Part shown: one piece after another, positions 53,932 through 64,000 of the stretch
Layout of the letters: every line of letters starts with the position of its first letter
Numbering within the stretch: the first letter of the stretch is position 1
Source of the DNA: Pontiella sulfatireligans
Lineage (GTDB): Bacteria > Verrucomicrobiota > Kiritimatiellia > Kiritimatiellales > Pontiellaceae
Assembly (NCBI RefSeq): GCF_900890705.1
Contig: NZ_CAAHFH010000002.1
Location: forward strand, 1,612,001 to 1,676,000
Direction: 5' to 3'
Length of the DNA: 64,000 bases
Made by a program: the position numbers and the translations under genes
The notes under the pieces: generated by a model
The model's database searches: none
Told to the model about the DNA's origin: nothing
Seen by the model: the letters and a program-made list of their open reading frames with translations, nothing else

Positions 53932-56900
53932 TTATCTATTGAAACCGAAGTCGTAGTTGAGGATGTTGGCGATCACCCGGCCGTCAATCGGGTCAAACTC
54001 AATCGCGTCGGTGCGAAGCTCGCTGACGAAGACCGTCCCTTTACCGAGGTTCAGTTCAAACATTGGAGAACCGCCGATTTTTCGGTATTTCTCGTTCCGT
54101 CCCTCTCCTTTGATGTAGCCGTGCCATTGAAGCGTTTCCGCCACGGCGGTAACATTATTATTCAGGCGATCCAGTCCGAATCGTCCGGTCGCGGCATACG
54201 GCACCTCGGTTTCATCCGAGAACCAGGCGACATCAAGCGGTTCCAATCCGTCAAACACCGGGTGCGACTTGCGGTTCATCGTCACGATTTCGTGACGATA
54301 CGGCGTGTAGGTTTTCACCTGTTCCGGGAAGAGGTCGGCAACCGCCTGCCCGTTATTGAGCAGCAGTGCATTGCCGCCCTGCTCCACAAAAGTTTTAATC
54401 TGCTTGTAGTCCGGCACCGACGCAGCGTCGCAAACCACCAATACGGCTTTAGATTTCCCAATGCCCGCCACGGACTTCACGGTCTGGAATTCATCCCCGT
54501 ATCGTTTCAGGAGCGCCTGCGCTTTTGCATCCGACCCCAGGACCACACGCTTAACGGTTCGGTTCGCTTTAACAAACGACCAATCGCGCTCGGCAAGAAT
54601 CACTTCGTACTCGTTCTTTGAAAGCTGCTTTTTGCCATCAAACACGCGCAGAACCAGCTTGCCATCGACGCGGGCTTCCCCGAGCTTTTCCGGAACCCGG
54701 ATTTCGAGCGGTTTCTTTACGGCGTCATAATAGTCCACCGAACCATAGTTGATTTCTTTGGATGCCAGCACACGCCCGTCATCCCCGACCACCTGCGCAA
54801 TAACCTTTGCATTCTCAAGTGATGCAAAACCTTCGGAATCGTTGACGAGCGTAACCGCCGTGGCGAGGGTGTCCCCGGCATAGAAATGGCGTCCCCATAG
54901 CTCCGCGCTGGCAAGAACCGGTTCGTAAGCCAACCGCAGCCGGTCTGCGGTCTGCATCGGCGCCACCTTGTTCGCTTCATGATTGTTATAGAACCAGGTG
55001 TGAAACGCAAAGACCGATAACCCGCAGGTTTGAAAATGTTCGACGCGCCGCATCATTTCAACCAGCTCCTTGGTCAGCATGGAGTGGCGCCGAATAAAGA
55101 TTTCCGGATTACTCTCTTCGTAGGCATCTTTGCCGACCGTCGTCTGCGGGGTCAGGTGCTGAAAGAGGTAGAAGCGGGTCGGCAGCGCATCATCCGCACG
55201 CGGATAACCGGTGGAGAGTTCCTGCCCCATCATCGGGCGGCCGGGGCAATGGAATGTTCTGCCGAACTCCCCCTTCATAAACATGAAGAAGCTTTCGTTG
55301 TACCAGTTCCAATAGCCATGCGGATCATCGATGTCTCCATCATCCAGGTTGTGCTTTTGAATGATGCGTTCATAGCGCCCGGTCCACTTGGCATGATTCC
55401 GGTTATATGCCGAATCCGCAATCACCGGGCGCGTAGGGTCGAGTTTGCGAACGACATCGATCCCCTCCGTTAAAATCCGTCCTTTTTCGGTGATCTCCTC
55501 ATCCGTTCCGTCTTTCATGTAAAACTTCATTTCGTTATTCATGGTCCAGAGAAATACAGACGGGCGATTGCGGTTGGCTTTCACCAGCGCACCCATCTCA
55601 CGTTTCCAGATCTCGATGGCCTCATCGCTCGGTGTATCCCTGAGCATCAGCCACGGATACGGACCCTCAAACGAAACCATCACGCCGATTTCATCCGCCG
55701 CATCCATCCACTGATCCGAATACGGGCAGGCATGCGTCCGCGTGGCAATCACGTTGTGCTCCAACGCCAACTGCATAAATTTTTTCGCGAGCTTTTCGTC
55801 GTAGGGCCGCATGTGCCCCGGCATATGGTTGGCACCGCGCACCCAGAACGGTTTTCCATTGAGCAGCAACTGGTCGCCGCTCACCTCGATGGTTCGGAAC
55901 CCGACTTGATCGGTCAGCCGATCCAGCAGGTCGTGGTTCTGCGTCACTTTGAACGAGATCGTGTAAAGGTTCGGCGTTCCCGGCCCCCATAGTTCGGGAG
56001 AGACCGTCGGCGTATTGAAGGTGACGTTGCGTGTCTCATCCGCCGCAAGGTTCCGCTGTTCAACCACCCCGCAGCAGAGCAGCTTGCCGGACACCTTGTT
56101 TTTAATCTCATAACTGAGAGTCAAATCCTGTGCCTTTGCGCTGTAGTTCGCGTAAGTCACATCAATTTCAGCACCGTCGAGAGCCGGTTTGAAATAAAAA
56201 TCCTCCACCTTTACTTTGTCGGTAATCATCAGGGTGACATCGCGCCAGATGCCGGCCGGGGCTCCATGAAAAAATGCGCGAGGGATGTGCTTATCCATCA
56301 GTTTTTCTGCGCGTTGACTCTTGCCCAGATCCAGCAGCTTGCCTTTTTTCTCTTCGGCAATAATGTTCCATGCAGCAGCATAGTTGTCGTCAATCGTGGC
56401 GGAGACTTCATCAGACAACTCGTCTTTCCACTGCCTCCAGACCTGAATCGCCACCACATTTCGTCCCGGCTTTACCCGGTCGGTCACATTGATTTTCTGA
56501 GGGGAAAACATCCCGATATGATCCTGAATTTTCTCACCGTTAAAGTAGATGGTGCTGATCAGCCCGATGGCCTGAAAATCGAGCACCACCTCTTTCGTGC
56601 CGATATCCTCAGGGAAGTCGATGGCATGGCGATACCACGCCGACTGGGTATTGAGGGCATCAAAGGTATAGTTCGCGCAACGTTTCTTCTCCAGTCGATG
56701 CAACTTGTCGTTCTGCCCCTTATTCATGGTGGTGCCGTTTATGTTCTCGCCTTCCAGCCAGGCGGCAAAGGGAACCCAGAAGTTGGGGACATCGATCACA
56801 TGGGCTTTGCTGTCGTCGTAGTCGATCGCGGCAACATTTCCGTTGGCTTCCTGCTCCGGAATAAAGAGCCAGTCACCCGCGAGCGAAAACTCATTGCGCT

Positions 56901-58134
56901 GCTTGTAAAGGTTCGGAACATAAAACGGACGATATGCCGCGCGCTGCATCACTCGTTTATGCGCCTTTTCTTCGGCACTCAGTCCATCGGCTTTCCGAAC
57001 GCTCACGCTGTCGAGTGCGGAGGGTTCAACCGGCGAAACCTTCACCCAGTCAAACTCTGTCGGCAGATAACTGCCACCCAACGAAATACCGCCTGACTTG
57101 AACGGAGCCCCTGCGTCATTCGCCAGAATACGCGGCTCCTTTTCATCACCCAGATAAACTGCAATCTTCGTTCCGGCAACCACGACCTTCATCGTGTACC
57201 AAGTTCCCGGTGCCGGCGTGAAGTCGAGCGGCTCAACGCCTAGAATTTCATCGAGCCCCTCCGCGCCGTAGCGCGCCAAATAAACCTGATTATTGTTGCC
57301 GCCGCGCAGCGCGACCACATAGCGGTAGTCACGGTTATGATGACGCACTCCCGCCCAGATCTGCACCTGTCGCGCACTCTGTGGAGCCCGCGCACGGAAT
57401 TCCATCGCATAGCTGTTCCACTCCGGATCGCCACCGGCAACCCAGCCATCGGTCACACTCAGAACCCCGTCACGAACCGCAAACTCACCCCGCCCGAAGC
57501 GGGCCCAGGTTCCATCAGAAAGAGTGTCGGCATCAAACGACTCTTCAAAGGCCGCAAACGCAACCGCCTGCTTGCCTTTAAGCTCCCCGGAAAGTTTAGT
57601 CCAAAGTGCTGAATCAACTGAACCTTTCTTTTCCAGCGCCAGCCAGTTGATCGAAACGCCCGGCGTTCCGTTGCGTACAAAACGAACGTTAAGCTTGCCG
57701 TCCTTCACCGTAACCAGCGTTTTGACGACATGGAACTTTCCGGGTAGCGTTTTTTCAGCAGCGACCGCTGTTTTTCCCTCCTGCACAAAAAGCGAGAAAT
57801 CGCTCGAATATCCCGAGTCGCCAAGCTGAACGCTGAGCAGATACTCCCCGTTTGGCTGATCCATCATAAAGATGGCTTCCGTCTGACCGTGCATAACACC
57901 TGCCAACGTATCGAAAAGCTTGTCACTTGACTTTTTCCGCTCGCGCGTCCCAAGATTCTTGTCCCAGCCGTACCCGCGTGCTTCGGAATACAGCTTGCCG
58001 GAATCGGCCAGCCAACCCGCCGGCGTTTCAACATTGGCCGGCTGAAAATTAATTTTCACCGCACCGGAGCTGATTGACCCCGCCTGCACACTAAACGCCA
58101 TCCCTATTATGACTGCTAATAAAACTTTTTTCAT
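53932..58134 (-). CDS. Large secreted GH2 glycoside hydrolase
   Basis: 1400 residues. Order: signal peptide (1-19); jelly-roll module shared with the esterase at 50040 (25-165); a concanavalin/LamG-like module (about 205-385); the GH2 sugar-binding, Ig-like and TIM-barrel domains (about 425-1050), with acid/base Glu in LWTMNNEM (about 865) and likely nucleophile Glu in MMGQELSTG (about 970); further beta domains; and a C-terminal flavodoxin/amidotransferase-like domain (AVLVVCDAASVPDYKQIKTF, about 1240). Probably a beta-galactosidase or beta-glucuronidase-like exo-enzyme; the sugar cannot be told. It follows dctM and precedes the poly-G sulfatase. Confidence 0.88.
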   Translation of the reverse strand: MKKVLLAVIIGMAFSVQAGSISSGAVKINFQPANVETPAGWLADSGKLYSEARGYGWDKNLGTRERKKSSDKLFDTLAGVMHGQTEAIFMMDQPNGEYLLSVQLGDSGYSSDFSLFVQEGKTAVAAEKTLPGKFHVVKTLVTVKDGKLNVRFVRNGTPGVSINWLALEKKGSVDSALWTKLSGELKGKQAVAFAAFEESFDADTLSDGTWARFGRGEFAVRDGVLSVTDGWVAGGDPEWNSYAMEFRARAPQSARQVQIWAGVRHHNRDYRYVVALRGGNNNQVYLARYGAEGLDEILGVEPLDFTPAPGTWYTMKVVVAGTKIAVYLGDEKEPRILANDAGAPFKSGGISLGGSYLPTEFDWVKVSPVEPSALDSVSVRKADGLSAEEKAHKRVMQRAAYRPFYVPNLYKQRNEFSLAGDWLFIPEQEANGNVAAIDYDDSKAHVIDVPNFWVPFAAWLEGENINGTTMNKGQNDKLHRLEKKRCANYTFDALNTQSAWYRHAIDFPEDIGTKEVVLDFQAIGLISTIYFNGEKIQDHIGMFSPQKINVTDRVKPGRNVVAIQVWRQWKDELSDEVSATIDDNYAAAWNIIAEEKKGKLLDLGKSQRAEKLMDKHIPRAFFHGAPAGIWRDVTLMITDKVKVEDFYFKPALDGAEIDVTYANYSAKAQDLTLSYEIKNKVSGKLLCCGVVEQRNLAADETRNVTFNTPTVSPELWGPGTPNLYTISFKVTQNHDLLDRLTDQVGFRTIEVSGDQLLLNGKPFWVRGANHMPGHMRPYDEKLAKKFMQLALEHNVIATRTHACPYSDQWMDAADEIGVMVSFEGPYPWLMLRDTPSDEAIEIWKREMGALVKANRNRPSVFLWTMNNEMKFYMKDGTDEEITEKGRILTEGIDVVRKLDPTRPVIADSAYNRNHAKWTGRYERIIQKHNLDDGDIDDPHGYWNWYNESFFMFMKGEFGRTFHCPGRPMMGQELSTGYPRADDALPTRFYLFQHLTPQTTVGKDAYEESNPEIFIRRHSMLTKELVEMMRRVEHFQTCGLSVFAFHTWFYNNHEANKVAPMQTADRLRLAYEPVLASAELWGRHFYAGDTLATAVTLVNDSEGFASLENAKVIAQVVGDDGRVLASKEINYGSVDYYDAVKKPLEIRVPEKLGEARVDGKLVLRVFDGKKQLSKNEYEVILAERDWSFVKANRTVKRVVLGSDAKAQALLKRYGDEFQTVKSVAGIGKSKAVLVVCDAASVPDYKQIKTFVEQGGNALLLNNGQAVADLFPEQVKTYTPYRHEIVTMNRKSHPVFDGLEPLDVAWFSDETEVPYAATGRFGLDRLNNNVTAVAETLQWHGYIKGEGRNEKYRKIGGSPMFELNLGKGTVFVSELRTDAIEFDPIDGRVIANILNYDFGFNR

Positions 58135-58326
58135 ATAAACAACTTCCTTCAGCTCACATCTCAACCGCTATTTTTCTGATCACTAATCTCACAAATTTCT
58201 AAACTCCTCTCAGGAGGCATTTACTCATCTCCATTCGCGTGATTCGCGATCCAACCCATTCCTGCTCAGCGAACCTATCCAACTCAGCATTCTTCTCATT
58301 CGATTCTCCATATTGGTCTCTCAACA

Positions 58327-59697
<1,371 letters not shown>

Positions 59698-59721
59698 TAG
59701 CGGACCTCCAGGGGATTGTGA

Positions 59722-59750
59722 AAGGTGGGAGGTGGGAGGTGGGAGGCAGG
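59722..59750. repeat. GGTGGGA tandem repeat between dctQ and dctM
   Basis: About three and a half copies of a GGTGGGA unit directly upstream of dctM, in the otherwise featureless 160-base gap. On the minus strand it is C-rich and could act as a spacer or affect coupling. Confidence 0.5.
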
Positions 59751-59857
59751 GCTCGACCGCCGGGCAATCCAGACGAAAACCAGGCGTGCGCGCGAACGGC
59801 TCGGCGAGCCATCCCTACCCGGGGTTTCCAACTGGACTAAATTATTCTGCCACAAAA

Positions 59858-60361
59858 TCATTCTGCTCCTCCTTCTGCCGGAGCGGCGAGTGTTTCAATG
59901 AGATTTTCGATGGTGTAGAGCACCATGAAGATTCCGGCGATGGGAAGCGCGAGGTAGACATGCCCCATTTTCCAGCCGAGCGCAGGCGTCATCTGCTCCA
60001 TGGCGAGCGCATCGGCCACGACGCGGCTGCCGCCGTAGAGAAAAACCGCGCCAGCAAAAAACAGGACGATCAAATGCACAACGATAGCCATGAGCTTTCG
60101 CGCCTCCGAATGAAATTTGCCGACAAAAAAATCGACGCCCAGATGGCCCTTGGTGCCGAAGGCAACCGCGCCGCCGAGCAGCGCGACCCACACCAGCAAA
60201 AAGCGCGCGAGTTCCTCGGTCCATTTGGCCTGCTCGCCCATGACATAACGGGTAAAGACGCCCCAGACCACATCCAGCACCAGCAAGGCAACCGCCACGA
60301 TCAGGACAAAGTCCAGCGCGGTCGTCATGCCCTTCTTACATTTAACAAAACCAGCCAGCAT
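59858..60361 (-). CDS. dctQ: TRAP transporter small permease (DctQ)
   Basis: 167 residues, four predicted transmembrane spans, with the DctQ signature WTEELARFLLVWVALLGGAVAFGTKGHLGVDFF. The ATG at 60361 overlaps the DctP stop (TGATG), so translation is coupled; a GTG one codon earlier is also open. Confidence 0.9.
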   Translation of the reverse strand: MLAGFVKCKKGMTTALDFVLIVAVALLVLDVVWGVFTRYVMGEQAKWTEELARFLLVWVALLGGAVAFGTKGHLGVDFFVGKFHSEARKLMAIVVHLIVLFFAGAVFLYGGSRVVADALAMEQMTPALGWKMGHVYLALPIAGIFMVLYTIENLIETLAAPAEGGAE

Positions 60362-61377
60362 CACTTGATCTCCGCGATTTGTTTGAGCAGTTCACGAACC
60401 TCAAGATTGTCCACTTTTTCGAGCATCGGCGCGACCTTGGCCGCAAAGGCTGCCGTATCAACTTCGTACACCACAACCCCCTCCTCTTTCACTTTTTCGA
60501 GAGCGGCCGTCGTTTCCTTCCTCCAAAGATCCCGCTGGAACTCCGATGACTCGGCGGCCGCCTGCTGAACCCACCCTTGAATCTGCGGCGACAGTTTTTT
60601 CCAAACCTTGGAACTGATCAGCAGCAGATCGGGAATGCGGGTGTGTCCGTCGAGGGTGAAGTGCTTGCAGACCTCATAGTGCTTGTTCGAGGTGAAACTC
60701 GGCGGATTATTTTCTGCGCCACCGACGGTGCCTTGCGCCAGCGCGGAATAAAGCTCCCCCCACGCGATAGGGGTCGGCGCGCCCCCCATAGCTTTGACCA
60801 TATCGATGGCGGTCGCGCTGTTCATTACGCGGATTTTGAGCCCTTTCAAATCGGACGGCGTGCGGATGGGCTTTTCTTTTGTGTAGAAGTTACGACTACC
60901 CGCGTCGTAGTAGCAAAGGCCGCGCAGAAATTTCTTTTCGCCCTGCTGCAACATTCGCTGCCCAATCTCTCCGTTCAGCACCGCCCAATAGTGATCGGCA
61001 TCGCGAAAGATATAAGGCAGCCCGAAAACCGACATGGAAGGAATAAAGTTTTCCATGGCGGCAGCCGAGGTTTTCGTCATCGCCAGCGAACCGTTCTGCA
61101 ACTGCTCAATGCACTGAGTTTCGGAACCAAGCACCGAGCTGGGATAGATATCGATCGTGACCGAACCGCCGGACAACTTTTCCAGCCGCTCCTTCATGAA
61201 CTCCATCGCCTTATGCACCGGATGCCCCGTATCCAGTCCGTGGCCCAGCTTCAGCACCCGCTTCGACTGCGTTGAGCCGGCCGATTTCTGATCGCGCAAA
61301 AACAACGAAAAGCCGACCGTGGCGAGTATCGCCCCGATCAAAACGCCTGCGACTAAAAATGATGCTGATTTATTCAT
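60361..61377 (-). CDS. dctP: TRAP transporter solute-binding protein (DctP)
   Basis: 338-residue periplasmic binding protein. An N-terminal hydrophobic anchor or signal (SFLVAGVLIGAILATVGFSLF) is followed by the DctP fold: LKLGHGLDTGHPVHKAMEFMKERLEKLSGG, PSDLKGLKIRVMNS with the conserved carboxylate-binding Arg, and GGAENNPPSF. Uronate-type ligands are common for such proteins. First gene of the block, behind the shared-motif promoter at 61477-61513, so the TRAP genes and the GH2/sulfatase genes may be one long transcript. Confidence 0.92.
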   Translation of the reverse strand: MNKSASFLVAGVLIGAILATVGFSLFLRDQKSAGSTQSKRVLKLGHGLDTGHPVHKAMEFMKERLEKLSGGSVTIDIYPSSVLGSETQCIEQLQNGSLAMTKTSAAAMENFIPSMSVFGLPYIFRDADHYWAVLNGEIGQRMLQQGEKKFLRGLCYYDAGSRNFYTKEKPIRTPSDLKGLKIRVMNSATAIDMVKAMGGAPTPIAWGELYSALAQGTVGGAENNPPSFTSNKHYEVCKHFTLDGHTRIPDLLLISSKVWKKLSPQIQGWVQQAAAESSEFQRDLWRKETTAALEKVKEEGVVVYEVDTAAFAAKVAPMLEKVDNLEVRELLKQIAEIK

Positions 61378-61476
61378 ACAAATCTCTCACGCATTACACC
61401 TCAAACGATCGAGGTTTTTTGAAAACAAATCGCACGACGTGTGCCTCATCTCGTGCCATTGTCCCAATCGTGCAAA

Positions 61477-61513
61477 TTTGTAAACCAACCCATTGCGCCT
61501 GTCAAACAATCAT
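61477..61513 (-). promoter_or_regulatory. Shared-motif promoter of the dctPQM block
   Basis: Minus strand -35 TTGACA (61500-61505), 17-base spacer, -10 TACAAA (61477-61482), in TGTCAAACAATCAT. It is followed upstream by CTTTTTTTGCACCCTTTTC, similar to the other copies. Confidence 0.7.
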
Positions 61514-61545
61514 TACTTTTTTTGCACCCTTTTCTGCCGCCGGAA

Positions 61546-61584
61546 TTTCCAAGGATTGGAAAAAATGTTTCCAAACCTTGGAAA
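61546..61584. repeat. Two TTTCCAA/TTGGAAA palindromes
   Basis: TTTCCAAGGATTGGAAA (61546-61562) and TTTCCAAACCTTGGAAA (61568-61584) lie back to back, between the shared promoter and the convergent end of the PEP-CTERM gene. Confidence 0.7.
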
Positions 61585-61640
61585 ACAAAAACCTCCCCCT
61601 GTTTCCAGAGAGAGGCTTGTCTGTTTCAGCAGGCTCAAGC

Positions 61641-62444
61641 TCAGCATAATCTGCTACGTACCAACAGGGTCAGCACAGCACCGAGACCCAGCATGCCGAT
61701 GGTGGCTGGCTCAGGGATCACGCTGCCTGCATTGTTACTTAAATTAGCAACGTCCGTGCTAGAGAGCACATTGTCATAGATTTGCACATCGTATATCTCT
61801 CCGATAAAACTGTTAGCAATATTGTTATCGTTGTCCCCTGCGTCATAAGTGCCCAGATTAAACGTCGCCCACCCGGCGTCCATAACTGTTGCCGCACTGT
61901 CCGATGACCCAACCGATACACCGTTCAAATAAACATCAAACGAGGTGGTGGCATCGTCCCACGTGACCGCAACATGGTTCCAGGTATTTGCAGAAACCGA
62001 TTTTCCTCGTGCAACCGGAACATCATTAAACACAGATATAGTGCTGTCATTTTCACCCAAAATGTTCAGATTTTGAGCTGCCACCACATAGTTTCCACCT
62101 TCGAGCACATCCACATTGAACCAGAAGCTCATGGAACCCGCGCTGGAGAATGCAGATTTATCAAGCCGAACGCCCGACTTCAAGGGGGTTGCCGCGCCGT
62201 TAGACATGCCGAATTAGGCGGACCCTGTCGGAGCCCCGTCAGCCAGACTGTCTGGCGTAGCGCTCACAAGATCCGGAGCTTCCGTATTGAATGAACCGTT
62301 ATCCAGTGTCGGGACACCGTTTATACTGCCCACGGAATCATTAAAATCCCCGTTAAATGTGTAGCGGTGTGCCAGGTCGGCCTGCGTACTGAAGAGCAGT
62401 CCGCCCAGTGCGATTGCCAGCATCATTGTTGTTTTTGCTTCCAT
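61641..62444 (-). pseudogene. LamG PEP-CTERM surface protein with one premature stop
   Basis: ATG 62444 to 61641 is one frame of 267 residues broken only by a TAA after GAPTGSA; aligned LamG modules have Glu there (S-M-E-F-G-M), so a GAA to TAA change is likely. Parts: signal peptide (about 1-22), one LamG-like module (GSMSFWFN, TWNHVAVTWDD, GEIYDVQIYDNVL) and a C-terminal PEP-CTERM tail (VIPEPATIGMLGLGAVLTLLVRSR) that normally directs exosortase sorting. As written only 76 residues would be made. The promoter lies at about 62548. Confidence 0.8.
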
Positions 62445-62547
62445 CTGTTTTCTCCTTTTTACCTCTCAGAACCTGACCAGCACCCACCGACCGCAAACCC
62501 ACGAGATTTCCTAAAATAAAGCCAGCAGACCCCCGCCGGATAGATAC

Positions 62548-62562
62548 TGTCAAACAATCATA
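62548..62562 (-). promoter_or_regulatory. Shared promoter motif upstream of the PEP-CTERM gene
   Basis: TGTCAAACAATCATA, the same core as the other three; -35 TTGACA is present but no good -10 lies at 17 bases. The flanking CCGATTTTTTTACACTTTTTC resembles the other copies. Confidence 0.55.
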
Positions 62563-62603
62563 CCGATTTTTTTACACTTTTTCTGCCGGCGTCTACACCG
62601 GAA

Positions 62604-62620
62604 TTTCCAAAACTTGGAAA
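62604..62620. repeat. TTTCCAA/TTGGAAA palindrome
   Basis: TTTCCAAAACTTGGAAA, upstream of the PEP-CTERM promoter; a degenerate relative follows near 62635-62655. The rest of the 294-base gap before the next gene shows nothing else. Confidence 0.65.
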
Positions 62621-62738
62621 AACAGAGACAGGAGTTTCCACAGGATTGGATAAAAAGTTCTCCCGGCCTAATCGAATCAACCCCGATCCGATTCTGCGGA
62701 TTCCGGCCCGCCATTCAATGGACGGGCCTCACCACCAT

Positions 62739-64000
62739 TTAGTGCAGATTAACCTTATAGAAGCAGGCCGCACTCTCCACCGTGGTGGTGTATGACGTGA
62801 AACCGTGCTGGCCAGGAATGGCTGATGCAATCGGGCTCCAGGCTTCCGACGCCAGGTTGGTGGCGGCCGAGAGGCTAAACCAGCAGCCCTCTTCCGAAAT
62901 CCAGGTAATGACGAGCCCGTCTCCATCAGTCTGCGCATCCGCTATCTCGAACAAGGACGCGACATCGGTCGGGTCGGAGCCGGTGAAGTATTCGGCCCGC
63001 GCATCATAGCCGTCAACATCGGTGTCTGAAACCGAAGACGCCTCGTAGTCAACCACCCCCGGATACCAGGCGTCGAGCCACCAGCGGGGAACGCGGTTGG
63101 CGGTCGATGCGGCATAATACGATCCCGGGTTACGATACAGTGACTTAACCGTATCGCTGCTGAGCGTACGGTTGTAGAACTGAAGATCGTAGAGGATCCC
63201 ATCGAACTGGTTGACCAACTGCGCATCGTTGTCCACGAGATTAAATCCGCCTATATTGATCCAGGCCGTATCCACCCGGTTGGAATAGGTCGTTGTACCG
63301 GCCAGCGCGCCGTTTAGATACAACCGGCCGGTTCCTGTGGCATTGTCCCAACTGACCACTGCATGGTTCCACTCGTTGACGGCATAGCTGCTGCCGGCCT
63401 TTTCCCCCTGGAACCCGGCCTCAATCCCGCCGGCATACGCACCAATACCGCCCTTCAATATCTGCTGCGGCCAAGAGGCAACCAGATACTGAGAACCCTG
63501 AAGAACGTCTTCGCTCTTAAACCACAGCGAATAAGAACCGGCGTTGGTATTCATGACCGAACCCTCCAGACGGAAGCCCGACTTGACCGAAGGATAGCCC
63601 ATACCGACCCGCAATGAATTCGTCGGGGCACCGGCCACCGCGCCGGGCGGTACATCCAACAAAAGCAAAGGCGCTTCCAGCCAGGTTCCGTTCGTCGTCG
63701 CCTCCCCGTCGACACTTCCGATGGAGTCCGTCACACCGCCCTCAAAACGGTAGCGGTGCGACAGGGCTTCCGGGCGGGTCAGCTCGACGCGCGACACATA
63801 AAACGGGGCACCGCCAGTGTTGGCCTGGATCAGGATATCATCGTTGCGGCGGATGTAGGTCATGCGATCAGCGAACAGGGCATCGGTAACCGTGGCAGTC
63901 CAGGTTTTCCATTGACCGGTGTCAGTCAGGTTAAACTGTCCCATCAGCTTGTTACAGTTTCCATCCCCGTGTGCGTCGTAGTAAACCTGCACGAAGTCGG
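62739..64000 (-). CDS. LamG-containing secreted protein, 5' part outside window
   Basis: The frame is open to the right edge (about 419 codons visible). It aligns with the C-terminal third of the IS-split beta-helix protein: end of the beta-sandwich (FVQVYYDAHGDGNCNKLMGQ), LamG-like module (EAPLLLLDVPPGAVAGAPTNSL, NQFDGILYDLQFYNRTL), SDTDVDGYDARAEYFTGSDP calcium-type segment and Ig-like end. The unseen part is therefore probably a pectate-lyase-like beta-helix. The segment SDTDVDGYD has Val where the paralogue has Gly, which may weaken calcium binding. Confidence 0.82.
   Translation of the reverse strand, partial: DFVQVYYDAHGDGNCNKLMGQFNLTDTGQWKTWTATVTDALFADRMTYIRRNDDILIQANTGGAPFYVSRVELTRPEALSHRYRFEGGVTDSIGSVDGEATTNGTWLEAPLLLLDVPPGAVAGAPTNSLRVGMGYPSVKSGFRLEGSVMNTNAGSYSLWFKSEDVLQGSQYLVASWPQQILKGGIGAYAGGIEAGFQGEKAGSSYAVNEWNHAVVSWDNATGTGRLYLNGALAGTTTYSNRVDTAWINIGGFNLVDNDAQLVNQFDGILYDLQFYNRTLSSDTVKSLYRNPGSYYAASTANRVPRWWLDAWYPGVVDYEASSVSDTDVDGYDARAEYFTGSDPTDVASLFEIADAQTDGDGLVITWISEEGCWFSLSAATNLASEAWSPIASAIPGQHGFTSYTTTVESAACFYKVNLH

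Overview
This 64 kb window looks like a chromosomal polysaccharide-utilisation region of a marine, anaerobe-like bacterium of the PVC group, most likely Kiritimatiellota (Pontiella-like). That assignment is an inference. It rests on dense formylglycine-type sulfatases, secreted enzymes fused to one recurring LamG-like module, a PEP-CTERM protein, several uroporphyrinogen-decarboxylase-like (URO-D) proteins beside carbohydrate genes, and the absence of any SusC/SusD pair. No rRNA gene or complete tRNA gene was seen.

Layout. 1-3.6 kb: a minus-strand operon of a URO-D protein and two tandem GH105-type unsaturated glycuronyl hydrolases, the last cut by the window edge. 3.6-15 kb: a mobile, decaying zone. 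It holds a three-gene HipBST toxin-antitoxin locus with three evenly spaced operators, a tRNA-Thr 3' fragment beside a tyrosine recombinase, an ArdC-like antirestriction gene, a 3'-truncated group II intron, a truncated ISL3-type transposase and a decayed GntR/LacI-type regulator. 15-19 kb: a URO-D paralogue, a frameshifted membrane fatty-acid desaturase and a sugar isomerase/epimerase, divergent from an AraC regulator. 19-29.2 kb: a five-gene minus-strand operon (GH38-like protein, two sulfatases, sialate-O-acetylesterase-like esterase, HAD phosphatase), divergent from a GntR/LacI hybrid regulator that has a decayed cousin at 14.1 kb. 30.7-47.4 kb: a second minus-strand block. It encodes a LamG/dockerin-like protein, a LamG sulfatase, a GPH-type sugar symporter, another sulfatase and two pectate-lyase-like beta-helix proteins, one of them split cleanly by an IS4-type element. 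47.5-48.9 kb: an IS3-family element. 48.9-61.4 kb: a third minus-strand block with a TRAP transporter (dctPQM), a 1400-residue GH2 enzyme, a sulfatase interrupted by a 17-G tract, an esterase and a third URO-D protein. 61.6-64 kb: a LamG PEP-CTERM gene with one premature stop, and the 3' end of another LamG protein.

How it works together (inference): exported sulfatases, esterases, beta-helix enzymes and GH2/GH105 hydrolases strip sulfate, acetyl and glycosyl groups from a complex anionic polysaccharide. GPH and TRAP transporters import products, and cytoplasmic GH38, isomerase, HAD and URO-D proteins process them. Four minus-strand transcripts share a promoter whose -35 box lies in the 14-base core TGTCAAACAATCAT, which suggests a co-regulated set. 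The most novel signals are this shared promoter, the possible on/off poly-G switch in a sulfatase, the recurring LamG module, dispersed TTTCCAA/TTGGAAA palindromes, palindromic coding insertions with compensatory changes, and a GH38-like protein whose usual nucleophile position is not Asp.
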